Shown: one piece after another, positions 1 to 4,867 of the stretch
How positions within the stretch are numbered: position 1 is the stretch's first letter
Layout: the number at the start of each line of letters is the position of its first letter
Assembly (NCBI GenBank): GCA_017414845.1
Contig: JAFQJY010000135.1
Span: 1-5,922, forward strand
From: Alphaproteobacteria bacterium
Lineage (GTDB): Bacteria > Pseudomonadota > Alphaproteobacteria > RF32 > UBA3637
Direction of reading: 5' to 3'
Length of the DNA stretch: 5,922 bases
Made by a program: the position numbers and the translations under genes
The notes under the pieces: model-generated
What the model was told of the DNA's origin: nothing
The model's input: the letters and a program-made list of their open reading frames with translations, nothing else
Databases searched by the model: none

Positions 1-323
1 GCATCTAAGAAAGCCTGTATATCTTGCGGAGGGATTCTGCGCAAGCATTGAGGATTCATATTAGCACCTGAGATTTCAAGAAGTTTATAGGCTTTATAAT
101 CCTTATGAATGATGGCATAACAAACATGCCCCATACCGTTTTCATCAACCCCGTCAAGATTGTATCCCTTATTTAATATCCGGTAAAAAGAGGACATATC
201 TTTCCTTTGAAGTGCCATACTGACAGCCTGAAATGCTGTTATACGTTGTGCATTTGCAGGTGCAGGAATACAGCCCAGACCGATTAAAAAACTGATGATA
301 ACGGATTTAAATAAAACTCTCAC
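1..323 (-). CDS. Exported ankyrin-like repeat protein, C-terminus cut by window edge
   Basis: About 107 codons are visible before the frame runs off the left edge. It starts with GTG at 323-321, preceded by a GAGGGA Shine-Dalgarno (330-335) six bases away. No in-frame ATG lies between this GTG and an upstream stop. The first ~25 residues form a type I signal peptide: Arg/Lys, a hydrophobic run (VIISFLIGLGC), then an ANA|QR cleavage site. The mature part (ALQRKDMSSFYRILNKGYN, DENGMGHVCYAII, YKLLEISGANMN) has the helix-turn-helix spacing and G-A/V-N ends of ankyrin repeats, with roughly two repeats visible. Ankyrin proteins bind other proteins, and an exported one would act in the periplasm or outside. 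The partner is unknown. The repeats are divergent, so the fold is an inference; the gene and its export signal are well supported. A TATAAA -10-like element lies upstream, but I found no convincing -35. Confidence 0.8.
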   Translation of the reverse strand, partial: MRVLFKSVIISFLIGLGCIPAPANAQRITAFQAVSMALQRKDMSSFYRILNKGYNLDGVDENGMGHVCYAIIHKDYKAYKLLEISGANMNPQCLRRIPPQDIQAFLD

Positions 324-427
324 GGTTGTTCCCTCGTTTTTTTTAGATACAAAAATGTCTTTATACTATATTTGTTTATGAGTAAATAAAGGGTTAATTC
401 TTGTCTTAAAAGATAATTAAAAATGAC

Positions 428-456
428 TTGTTTTTATGAATAAAAGTTTTTAAAAT
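428..456 (+). promoter_or_regulatory. Probable sigma-70 promoter of the P-loop ATPase gene
   Basis: A TTGTTT (428-433) and TAAAAT (451-456) pair is separated by exactly 17 bp. Transcription would begin near 463, giving a leader of about 15 nt that carries the Shine-Dalgarno at 466-472. The -35 is weak (three of six consensus bases) and the background is AT-rich, so this is moderate. It agrees with the start at 478, because the upstream ATG at 460 would fall at or before the transcription start. Confidence 0.5.
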
Positions 457-477
457 CAGATGAAGAAGGGGAAAATA

Positions 478-993
478 ATGTCAGAAGTAACGATACATTT
501 AATTTGTGGTTTTATGGGCTTTGGCAAAACGACTTATGCTAAAAAATTGTCTGCAAGGAACGGTGCTGTTCGTCTGACACCGGATGAGTGGATACATCGT
601 CTTTACGGTCCTAATCCCGATCATTTTGATGAAAAAATGAAAGCCGTAGATAGTTTGATTTGGTCTATGACGGAAGAGTTTGTTCGTTCAGGTCGTTCCG
701 TTATTTTAGATTATGGTTTTTGGACAAAAAAAGTACGGGAGGATGTAACGGAAAAAGCACTTTCTTTAACAAACAGGGTTATATGGCACAAATTGGAATG
801 TCCGATGGCAGTTGCTAAAACAAGGGTTTTATCCCGTTCAAAAGAAGATAAGGAAAGCCTTTTTATAGATGAAAATTGTTTTAATGAAAAAGTAGGACTA
901 TACGAGCCTGTTTCAGCAGATGAAACATATTTCAAACAAACAGGGGTTGACTTGTTTGTTTGTCATGATGCTTTTGTTCAATCGGATACTTAG
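478..993 (+). CDS. P-loop ATP-binding protein, AAA/zeta-toxin-type kinase fold
   Basis: This is a 171-aa predicted cytoplasmic P-loop protein. Residues 11-19 (GFMGFGKTT) are a Walker A loop directly after a beta strand (VTIHLIC). A DEW motif (36-38) follows where small kinases of this type bind substrate. A Walker B-like strand VILDYGFW ends at Asp78. Arg116 and Arg120 (TRVLSR) sit in the lid region expected to contact phosphates. The length and motif order match the small predicted kinases grouped as AAA_33 or zeta-toxin/chloramphenicol-phosphotransferase-like; the substrate cannot be read from sequence. I chose ATG 478 because AAGGGGA (466-472) lies six bases before it. The in-frame ATG at 460 has no ribosome site and would place that Shine-Dalgarno inside the gene. 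It stands alone on the plus strand, and its TAG stop overlaps the stop of the convergent gene. Confidence 0.85.
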   Translation: MSEVTIHLICGFMGFGKTTYAKKLSARNGAVRLTPDEWIHRLYGPNPDHFDEKMKAVDSLIWSMTEEFVRSGRSVILDYGFWTKKVREDVTEKALSLTNRVIWHKLECPMAVAKTRVLSRSKEDKESLFIDENCFNEKVGLYEPVSADETYFKQTGVDLFVCHDAFVQSDT

Positions 994-1793
994 CGACCGC
1001 CTGTTTTACGATACATTTGCATCAGATTTTGATGACCACACTGTTTATCCATCAGACGTTGTATCAAGGGACAAAGTTCTTTTTTCTTTTCGGGGTTCTC
1101 GGAAAAAAGAGTTGTTTCTTTGTAGGAACCGTCCTTTTGAAGTTCTACGAGAATGATTTCTGCAATCGGCAGTTCTTTTTGTCCTGTATATTTAAGAGCG
1201 TATGAATCTCCGCTTGAAACAGTGCGTTGCAGATGTTCATTATAGATTTTTCTGTATTCCGGAGATTGAACGTACAGTTCGTCGCTGAGTGCCTGAGAAA
1301 TACCGGTATGATCACTTCTGTCACCAAAATCGGCATCGGAATAAATAAAAGTTTTTTCCTTGTCCTCCCAGCGCATTTCATAGTCAAGCGCAATGGCTTT
1401 TATCTGTCGGCTGTCTTTTGTCGGATAAATTCGGGTAATCGTACCGGAACCGTCGTTGATACGAAAGTCAATATGAACGCGCTTATTGCATAGGGTTTTG
1501 GTTGCCGCATCCACAATTTCCCGTTTCATAGACGCATTACGTTCAAAGTCATGTTGCCATCCGTGTTCACGGGTAATGCTTTCCTGAGGTTGCCTGACAC
1601 GAATGATTAGGCTTTTTTCAAGATGATGAAAGTCGGCATAACGAAAAGTCTCTTCCTTTGTAGTAAAGAAATAACAGCCTTCTTCTTGCCCGCCGGCAGG
1701 ACGTTTGCCTACATCTGTTCGGATACCGTTCTTTAAAAATGAATCGAGTGATTCGTCAGTCTTTGTCATATGCCATACGTTGATATCAGCCAT
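990..1793 (-). CDS. Unrecognised protein with ADP-ribosyltransferase-like N-terminus
   Basis: A 267-aa soluble protein with no signal peptide or membrane segment. I do not recognise the whole protein. The N-terminus is VWHMT (His8), a helix ending LKNGI, then GGQEEGCYFFTT (34-45), FRYADF (50-55) and a strand LIIRV. That layout (His on the first strand, G-x-YF-TT, a helix with YA, then a strand) is typical of the ADP-ribosyltransferase/RNA 2'-phosphotransferase fold. The assignment is inference, and the third catalytic residue is not assigned. The C-terminal half is charged and resembles nothing I know. ATG 1793 is preferred over ATG 1826: a good promoter has its -10 at 1817-1822, which leaves 1826 upstream of the message, and AGAGGA (1797-1802) lies just before 1793. 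The gene is convergent with the P-loop gene and its TAA overlaps that gene's TAG. Confidence 0.75.
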   Translation of the reverse strand: MADINVWHMTKTDESLDSFLKNGIRTDVGKRPAGGQEEGCYFFTTKEETFRYADFHHLEKSLIIRVRQPQESITREHGWQHDFERNASMKREIVDAATKTLCNKRVHIDFRINDGSGTITRIYPTKDSRQIKAIALDYEMRWEDKEKTFIYSDADFGDRSDHTGISQALSDELYVQSPEYRKIYNEHLQRTVSSGDSYALKYTGQKELPIAEIILVELQKDGSYKETTLFSENPEKKKELCPLIQRLMDKQCGHQNLMQMYRKTGGR

Positions 1794-1816
1794 AGTTCCT
1801 CTCTTTTCTGAGAAAC

Positions 1817-1845
1817 AGTATACCAAAGTTTTTTCTTTTTTTCAA
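1817..1845 (-). promoter_or_regulatory. Sigma-70 promoter of the 267-aa gene
   Basis: On the minus strand, TTGAAA (1840-1845) is followed after exactly 17 bp by TATACT (1817-1822). Transcription would start near 1810, leaving a leader of about 17 nt before ATG 1793. The spacer begins with a long A-rich run like that of the lysozyme-gene promoter at 3142-3170. This promoter decides the start codon, since the longer alternative at 1826 would lie upstream of the -10 box. Confidence 0.75.
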
Positions 1846-1937
1846 GATGTAAAAAGTTTTCTGTTATGTCAAAATACATCATATTCTATTCAATAAAATG
1901 AGACGAATATAAATATTGATAAGTAATACTGCCACAA

Positions 1938-1977
1938 CAAAAAGATTAAATGCTTACTCTTTTTTTGGGGATAAGCA
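1938..1977 (-). terminator. Possible weak terminator, minus strand
   Basis: On the minus strand TGCTTA (1977-1972) pairs with TAAGCA (1956-1951), followed by a T-rich tail TTTAATCTTTTTG (1950-1938). The stem is only 6 bp, AT-rich and has a 15-base loop, so termination would be weak. It would serve as a second stop for transcripts leaving the tRNA region. Confidence 0.25.
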
Positions 1978-1981
1978 ATGA

Positions 1982-2025
1982 GACACGGCGAAGCAAGGGC
2001 AAAAGCCCGTAGGTGAGCCGATGTC
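1982..2025. repeat. Nested imperfect inverted repeat, possible RNA stem
   Basis: GACACGGC (1982-1989) pairs with GCCGATGTC (2017-2025) as 8 bp with one bulged A at 2021. Inside it GGGC (1997-2000) pairs with GCCC (2005-2008) around an AAAA loop. Two nested helices in 44 bases, GC-rich within an AT-rich gap, suggest a folded RNA or a mobile repeat unit. No promoter for it was found on either strand. Confidence 0.45.
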
Positions 2026-2102
2026 GGAATTGAAAAAACGAGAAATAAGATGCTGAGTTGTCGTTTGTATTTGATTGTTAGTCAGAATTGAAACCCGACG
2101 AG
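2023..2102. repeat. Pair of imperfect direct repeats
   Basis: The segments 2023-2042 and 2081-2102 both read GTC(G/A)GAATTGAAA, then a short variable part, then CGAG. Their starts are 58 bases apart. The shared 13-base core has one mismatch. Function is unknown; on the minus strand the second copy can fold as GTCGG/CTGAC around a 9-base loop. They may be a duplicated binding site or part of a larger repeat unit. Confidence 0.45.
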
Positions 2103-2108
2103 CGCCAT

Positions 2109-2138
2109 AAAAAAACCACCTCTTACAAGGTGGTTTTT
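2109..2138 (-). terminator. Rho-independent terminator of tRNA-Met
   Basis: On the minus strand AAAAACCACCT (2138-2128) pairs perfectly with AGGTGGTTTTT (2121-2111) around a 6-base loop, and the T run continues to 2109. It begins only 5 bases after the tRNA CCA end. The A-rich 5' side means it could also stop plus-strand transcripts, but nothing on that strand needs it. Confidence 0.85.
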
Positions 2139-2142
2139 GAAA

Positions 2143-2219
2143 TGGTAGCAAAGGAGGGATTTGAACCCCCGACACGCGGATTATGATTCCGCTGCTCTAA
2201 CCAACTGAGCTACTTTGCC
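2143..2219 (-). tRNA. tRNA-Met (CAT), elongator type
   Basis: A complete 77-nt cloverleaf with encoded CCA. The acceptor is GGCAAAG/CTTTGCT with a G1-U72 wobble and discriminator A. The D stem is GCTC/GAGC, the anticodon stem GCGGA/TCCGC, and the T stem GGGGG/CCCTC with loop TTCAAAT. The loop ATCATAA places anticodon CAT at 2185-2183. The anticodon stem lacks the three stacked G-C pairs of initiator tRNA and there is no 1-72 C-A mismatch, so it is not tRNA-fMet. From memory the sequence matches the alphaproteobacterial elongator Met tRNA better than the CAT-anticodon Ile2 tRNA. It has its own promoter and terminator and is therefore probably a single-gene transcript. Confidence 0.93.
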
Positions 2220-2222
2220 ATC

Positions 2223-2270
2223 AAAGTCGTACTACTTATACACAAAACTTTTTGGCTTGTCAACGACTTT
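2223..2270. repeat. Inverted repeat bracketing the tRNA promoter
   Basis: AAAGTCGT (2223-2230) and ACGACTTT (2263-2270) are a perfect 8-bp inverted repeat, separated by 32 bp that contain the tRNA -35 and -10 boxes. The right arm abuts the -35 and the left arm overlaps the expected transcription start. It could be a protein-binding pair. On the plus strand the right arm runs into a T tract, but the loop is long for a terminator. Confidence 0.4.
2235..2263 (-). promoter_or_regulatory. Sigma-70 promoter of tRNA-Met
   Basis: On the minus strand a consensus TTGACA (2258-2263) is followed after 17 bp by TATAAG (2235-2240). Transcription should start near 2228, giving a leader of about nine bases before the tRNA. 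The near-consensus boxes fit the strong expression expected of a tRNA gene. Confidence 0.85.
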
Positions 2271-2278
2271 TTTTTATT

Positions 2279-3109
2279 TTATCGTGTTTTTTTTGCTTGT
2301 TGCATTCGTGCAGTTGTTTTTATTTGTTGTTCCAGTTCATTTGCACCCTCAATAAACAGAACACGAATAAGGTCATTTCTTTTCTTTGAAACTTGTCCTC
2401 GTCTGGTTTCTAATGCGGCTTGATGATAACCTCTCGGATTGCCTTTTGCACCTGCTTGCAATCCGGCATAACATTTTTTCCAACGATTTTTTGTGAAATT
2501 ACCGGTGTTGTACTGAATATCCATAGAACCGACAACAATAACAAAAGGCACTTTTTCAACATCAATACCGGCAGAACGGAAATTGCGTTTCAAGGCATCA
2601 AATGTTTGCCCTAAATCTTTTCGGCAAAGTTGTTCTGCCGATTCTCTTGTTACAAAAAGATCAAATTTTCGGTAGGTGTCGGCTTTATAGTTATAAACAG
2701 GGCGTCCTCTACTGTCTACGCCTGTCTCCATTCCGGGTTTGGCATCAGCAATAGCTTGAAACCTTGCTTCTACCTCTTTCTGTGATAGGCGGCGACCTTC
2801 TGAGTCGGTGAAGACTAACTGCGCTCTTCTGTCAGGATCTTCAATGTTGGAACCATAACCACAAGTCAACTTTCCTGCTGTACACAGATAAACAAAACCT
2901 TTGTAATTTTCGTGTGCTTTGACAATCGTAAAAAGTCCGTCGCAAGCTCTGTCTTTTAAAGGACGATGCGTCTGACGACCGATAGATTTAACCGTATTGA
3001 CAATTTCTTGTGTTTCTTTTGTTTCTCCGGCACATCCTGTTAAAGACATCAAAGTAGCGGCGGCTACGGACAAAAAAGTCAAGCATTTAGGTTTTTTGAT
3101 AAAACTCAT
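2279..3109 (-). CDS. Lipoprotein with phage-type (GH24) lysozyme domain
   Basis: A 276-aa envelope protein predicted to cleave peptidoglycan as a T4-type lysozyme. The N-terminus is a lipoprotein signal: KKPK, a hydrophobic stretch, then lipobox LTGC with lipidated Cys26. The lysozyme core follows. HENYKG carries catalytic Glu67, YLCTAGKLTCGYG spans 74-86, and MDIQYNTGNF (196-205) matches the family's later D-x-x-[FY]-N-x-G motif. Cys76 sits exactly where T4 lysozyme has Asp20, and Thr82 matches Thr26, so the triad is Glu-8-Cys-5-Thr, a known variant among phage endolysins. Insertions near 90-145 make it longer than phage lysozymes. ATG 3109 is chosen because AAAGGA (3116-3121) lies six bases before it; ATG 3124 has no such site. 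No holin or phage genes adjoin it, so a cellular role is likelier than prophage lysis. Confidence 0.88.
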   Translation of the reverse strand: MSFIKKPKCLTFLSVAAATLMSLTGCAGETKETQEIVNTVKSIGRQTHRPLKDRACDGLFTIVKAHENYKGFVYLCTAGKLTCGYGSNIEDPDRRAQLVFTDSEGRRLSQKEVEARFQAIADAKPGMETGVDSRGRPVYNYKADTYRKFDLFVTRESAEQLCRKDLGQTFDALKRNFRSAGIDVEKVPFVIVVGSMDIQYNTGNFTKNRWKKCYAGLQAGAKGNPRGYHQAALETRRGQVSKKRNDLIRVLFIEGANELEQQIKTTARMQQAKKTR

Positions 3110-3141
3110 CTGTGTTCCTTTCATTATTTTAAATAAAGAGG

Positions 3142-3170
3142 ATTATAACATACTTTTTCTTTTTTTTCAA
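3142..3170 (-). promoter_or_regulatory. Sigma-70 promoter of the lysozyme lipoprotein gene
   Basis: On the minus strand TTGAAA (3165-3170) is followed after exactly 17 bp by a consensus TATAAT (3142-3147). The spacer opens with an A-rich run nearly identical to that at 1824-1839. Transcription would start near 3135, giving a leader of about 26 nt to ATG 3109. Confidence 0.8.
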
Positions 3171-3178
3171 GTTTTTTC

Positions 3179-3207
3179 TTGATTTTGACAAAAACGGGCA
3201 TTATGAT
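3179..3207 (+). promoter_or_regulatory. Probable promoter of the alpha/beta hydrolase gene
   Basis: TTGATT (3179-3184) and TATGAT (3202-3207) are 17 bp apart, giving a leader of about 14 nt that holds the Shine-Dalgarno AAGGAG (3217-3222). A better -35 match, TTGACA at 3185-3190, has no -10 at a normal distance. The -35 lies eight bases from the -35 of the divergent lysozyme promoter, so the two promoters are back to back. Confidence 0.55.
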
Positions 3208-3227
3208 GAGGAAGGAAAGGAGACAAT

Positions 3228-3923
3228 ATGAAAGAGATTTTTATCAATGGCCCTGCCGGTAAAATAGAAGGTCGTTATTTTGCCAGTCGCTTACCTGATG
3301 CCCCTTTGGCTGTTATCTTGCATCCTAATCCGCAACTTGACGGAAATATGAATAACAAGGTTGTTTATGCTATGTATCAGGCTTTCGCAAAACTTGGTTT
3401 TTCTGTTGTCAGGTTTAATTTAAGAGGCGTTGGAAAATCTCAAGGGACAGATGACGGAGATCCGAATAATGCTGTCAATGATGCACTCGCTGTTGTGGAC
3501 TGGCTTAAAAGCATTCATCCTGCATCTACGGAATGTTGGGTCGGTGGGTATTCTTTCGGTGCTTGGGTTGCCGCACAGGCAATGATGCGTCGTCCGGATA
3601 TCAATGGGTTCGCTTTTGTTTCTCCTCCGGCAGATGAGTGTGATTTTTCTTTCCTTGCTCCTTGTCCTGCCTCCGGTTTAATTGTTCAGGGAGGGGCAGA
3701 TATTTTAGTTTCGGAACCTTCGGTTGCAGTGTTAGCTGAACGTTTGGATGTGTACAGACGTGTTTGTGTGGACTATTTGTTGTTGCCGAATGCTGATCAT
3801 CTTTATACAAAACAACTGAAAGAGTTGTTTGACGGAATTGTTAAAAAAATACCGGAAGTTCGTTCTAAACGGGATCGTCTGCTTGTCAGAAAGAAAAGGA
3901 AAGTTGTTCCTGTCAGTGAATAA
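3228..3923 (+). CDS. Alpha/beta hydrolase, COG2945-like
   Basis: A 231-aa cytoplasmic serine hydrolase. After strand LAVILHPNPQ (27-36, oxyanion-hole region) come MNNKVVYAMY, FSVVRFNLRGVGKS and the nucleophile elbow GYSFG with Ser109 (107-111). The acid is probably Asp158 (GGADILV) and the base His191 (NADHLYT), completing a Ser-Asp-His triad in the usual order. The HPxPQ...G.MNNKV pattern is typical of the COG2945 group of small predicted esterases, which are common in Alphaproteobacteria; the physiological substrate is not known. AAGGAG (3217-3222) lies five bases before the ATG. The last ~20 residues are a basic tail (RSKRDRLLVRKKRK) that looks like an extension beyond the catalytic domain. 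Its end overlaps the convergent membrane-protein gene by 11 bp, with no terminator between them. Confidence 0.92.
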   Translation: MKEIFINGPAGKIEGRYFASRLPDAPLAVILHPNPQLDGNMNNKVVYAMYQAFAKLGFSVVRFNLRGVGKSQGTDDGDPNNAVNDALAVVDWLKSIHPASTECWVGGYSFGAWVAAQAMMRRPDINGFAFVSPPADECDFSFLAPCPASGLIVQGGADILVSEPSVAVLAERLDVYRRVCVDYLLLPNADHLYTKQLKELFDGIVKKIPEVRSKRDRLLVRKKRKVVPVSE

Positions 3924-4416
3924 TAGGTGTGTTTTCCGTTGTTTCGGTATCGGATATAACCTCTGTTTCAAGGGATGTTTCTGTTTGTAGGTCTGAAACA
4001 GGTATTTCCTGTTGCTGAACAATTTCCTGCTTTATTTTTAAAAGTTCATCTATATTTGCTCTGATTGTTGCAGAGACTTGTTCCGGCGAAAAAAAGAAAG
4101 ATGATAAGGACATAACAGTTTGAATAAGACAAGATATTGTAAACAGCTCTGCCAGAAAGCTCCAAAATTTCTTTCCTGTCTGTGTCGTATGTTTTTCAGC
4201 AGAACGCCAAATGCCGACAGTTTGCCAAACGGCAAGAAAAACAGCAATAACAGCATAATTGAAAAATAAACGAATAATAGTTTCTTTCTCGGAAAGAGAT
4301 GAAAGAATTATGAACGAAAAAGTAATTGTAGAAATAATATCAATTAAAATAAAATTTATCCAAAATGAACGCCATAACGGATATTCGCCTTTCCAATGTT
4401 TCTGTATAAAATTCAT
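3913..4416 (-). CDS. Small membrane protein, three predicted helices
   Basis: A 167-aa inner-membrane protein whose family I cannot name. Hydrophobic segments lie at about 18-40, 49-70 and 84-109. They are followed by a soluble tail of ~55 residues that is amphipathic (IRANIDELLKIKQEIVQQQ) and then rich in Glu and Thr. The N-terminus HWKGEYPLW and the WQTVGIWRSAEKH end of helix 2 look like conserved family motifs. It is the last gene of the minus-strand cluster: its ATG follows directly on the stop of the SUKH-like gene, and its Shine-Dalgarno AAAGGA (4423-4428) lies inside that gene, implying translational coupling. A role beside a nuclease/immunity pair is possible, for instance in protecting the membrane or in export, but this is only position-based inference. 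Its 3' end overlaps the hydrolase gene. Confidence 0.85.
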   Translation of the reverse strand: MNFIQKHWKGEYPLWRSFWINFILIDIISTITFSFIILSSLSEKETIIRLFFNYAVIAVFLAVWQTVGIWRSAEKHTTQTGKKFWSFLAELFTISCLIQTVMSLSSFFFSPEQVSATIRANIDELLKIKQEIVQQQEIPVSDLQTETSLETEVISDTETTENTPIIH

Positions 4417-4866
4417 TTAAGGTCCTTTCAATAATTCTTCTCCGTAAAAATAAAGAATATCATAAAAACGGGGAAGAGAAACTTCTGCCACTAAATCCAT
4501 CTTGTCAACAATCTGATAGTTTTTGTCCTTAGTATGATAGATAATCAAATCCTCGTTGTTTTCTCCCAGAATAATCATATCATGCGTGCGTTTTCTTTCT
4601 AAAAAAGCAACATTGACCTCTAAAAGGGAGGGAAATGTGTAATTTTTTTCTTCTCGTTGATGTGTTCGTATGCCATAAAATTTTAAACCGTTAAAGATAA
4701 CGGCATCAGTTACGGTTAAAAACTTGAAATAATCAGGCGCCGGCTGAGGTATTTTGTGTCGTGCTAAGGTCATCCGAAACGGAGAAACAACTTCTTCCGG
4801 TGCGGGGGCAAGGATAGTTGCTCCTTTATCCTGATATTCTTTAAGCAGGTTTTTTAAAACATCCAT
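4417..4866 (-). CDS. SMI1/KNR4 (SUKH)-like protein, probable immunity protein
   Basis: A 149-aa soluble protein with the layout of the SUKH (SMI1/KNR4, including YrhA-like) superfamily. An N-terminal helix is followed by PAPDYFKFL (42-50), FNGLKFYG (58-65), LLEVN (81-85), a strand pair MIILGENNEDLIIYH (97-111), then IVDKMDLV and a final SLPRFYDILYFY helix (130-141). Many bacterial SUKH proteins neutralise nuclease toxins encoded just upstream, and here the gene starts one base after the stop of an HNH-like nuclease gene. The Shine-Dalgarno GGGGGGA (4874-4880) lies within the nuclease gene's last codons, so the two should be translated together. The fold assignment rests on motif pattern alone; YrhA-like versus other SUKH groups is undecided. 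Confidence 0.8.
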   Translation of the reverse strand: MDVLKNLLKEYQDKGATILAPAPEEVVSPFRMTLARHKIPQPAPDYFKFLTVTDAVIFNGLKFYGIRTHQREEKNYTFPSLLEVNVAFLERKRTHDMIILGENNEDLIIYHTKDKNYQIVDKMDLVAEVSLPRFYDILYFYGEELLKGP

Positions 4867-4867
4867 A

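Larger units (their letters stand above)
1846..2107. other. Gene-free stretch with repeat and stem structure
   Basis: Between the promoter at 1817-1845 and the tRNA terminator there is no credible coding sequence. Bases 1846-1937 are plain AT-rich DNA in which I see no signal. Bases 1951-2102 are more GC-rich and structured, holding a 6-bp inverted repeat (1951-1956/1972-1977), a nested stem (1982-2025) and two related direct repeats (2023-2042 and 2081-2102). A minus-strand frame running into the tRNA from here (1954-2175) is a tRNA artefact, not a gene. The block could be an intergenic repeat unit or a remnant beside a tRNA integration site. Neither reading is proven. Confidence 0.5.

Noticed and set aside
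255..323. Lipobox (GLGC) in the ankyrin-like protein
   Set aside because: The -3 position is Gly, a poor lipobox, while ANA|QR eight residues later is a clear signal peptidase I site.
1954..2175. 73-aa minus-strand frame starting MSGVQIPPLLPF
   Set aside because: Its N-terminus is the reading of the tRNA T arm (the familiar SGVQIPP artefact) and it runs through the tRNA terminator and the repeat block; no ribosome site.
2143..2175. Integration (att) site at the tRNA 3' end
   Set aside because: No second copy of the tRNA 3' sequence and no integrase in the window; only a loose T-arm resemblance near 2081-2102.
2143..2219. tRNA-Ile2 or initiator tRNA identity for the CAT anticodon
   Set aside because: The anticodon stem GCGGA/TCCGC, loop ATCATAA and paired 1-72 position fit elongator Met; initiator features are absent.
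3880..3920. KKRKV in the hydrolase tail, resembling a eukaryotic nuclear localisation signal
   Set aside because: Short basic tails are common in bacterial proteins and nothing else suggests delivery into a host; treated as chance.
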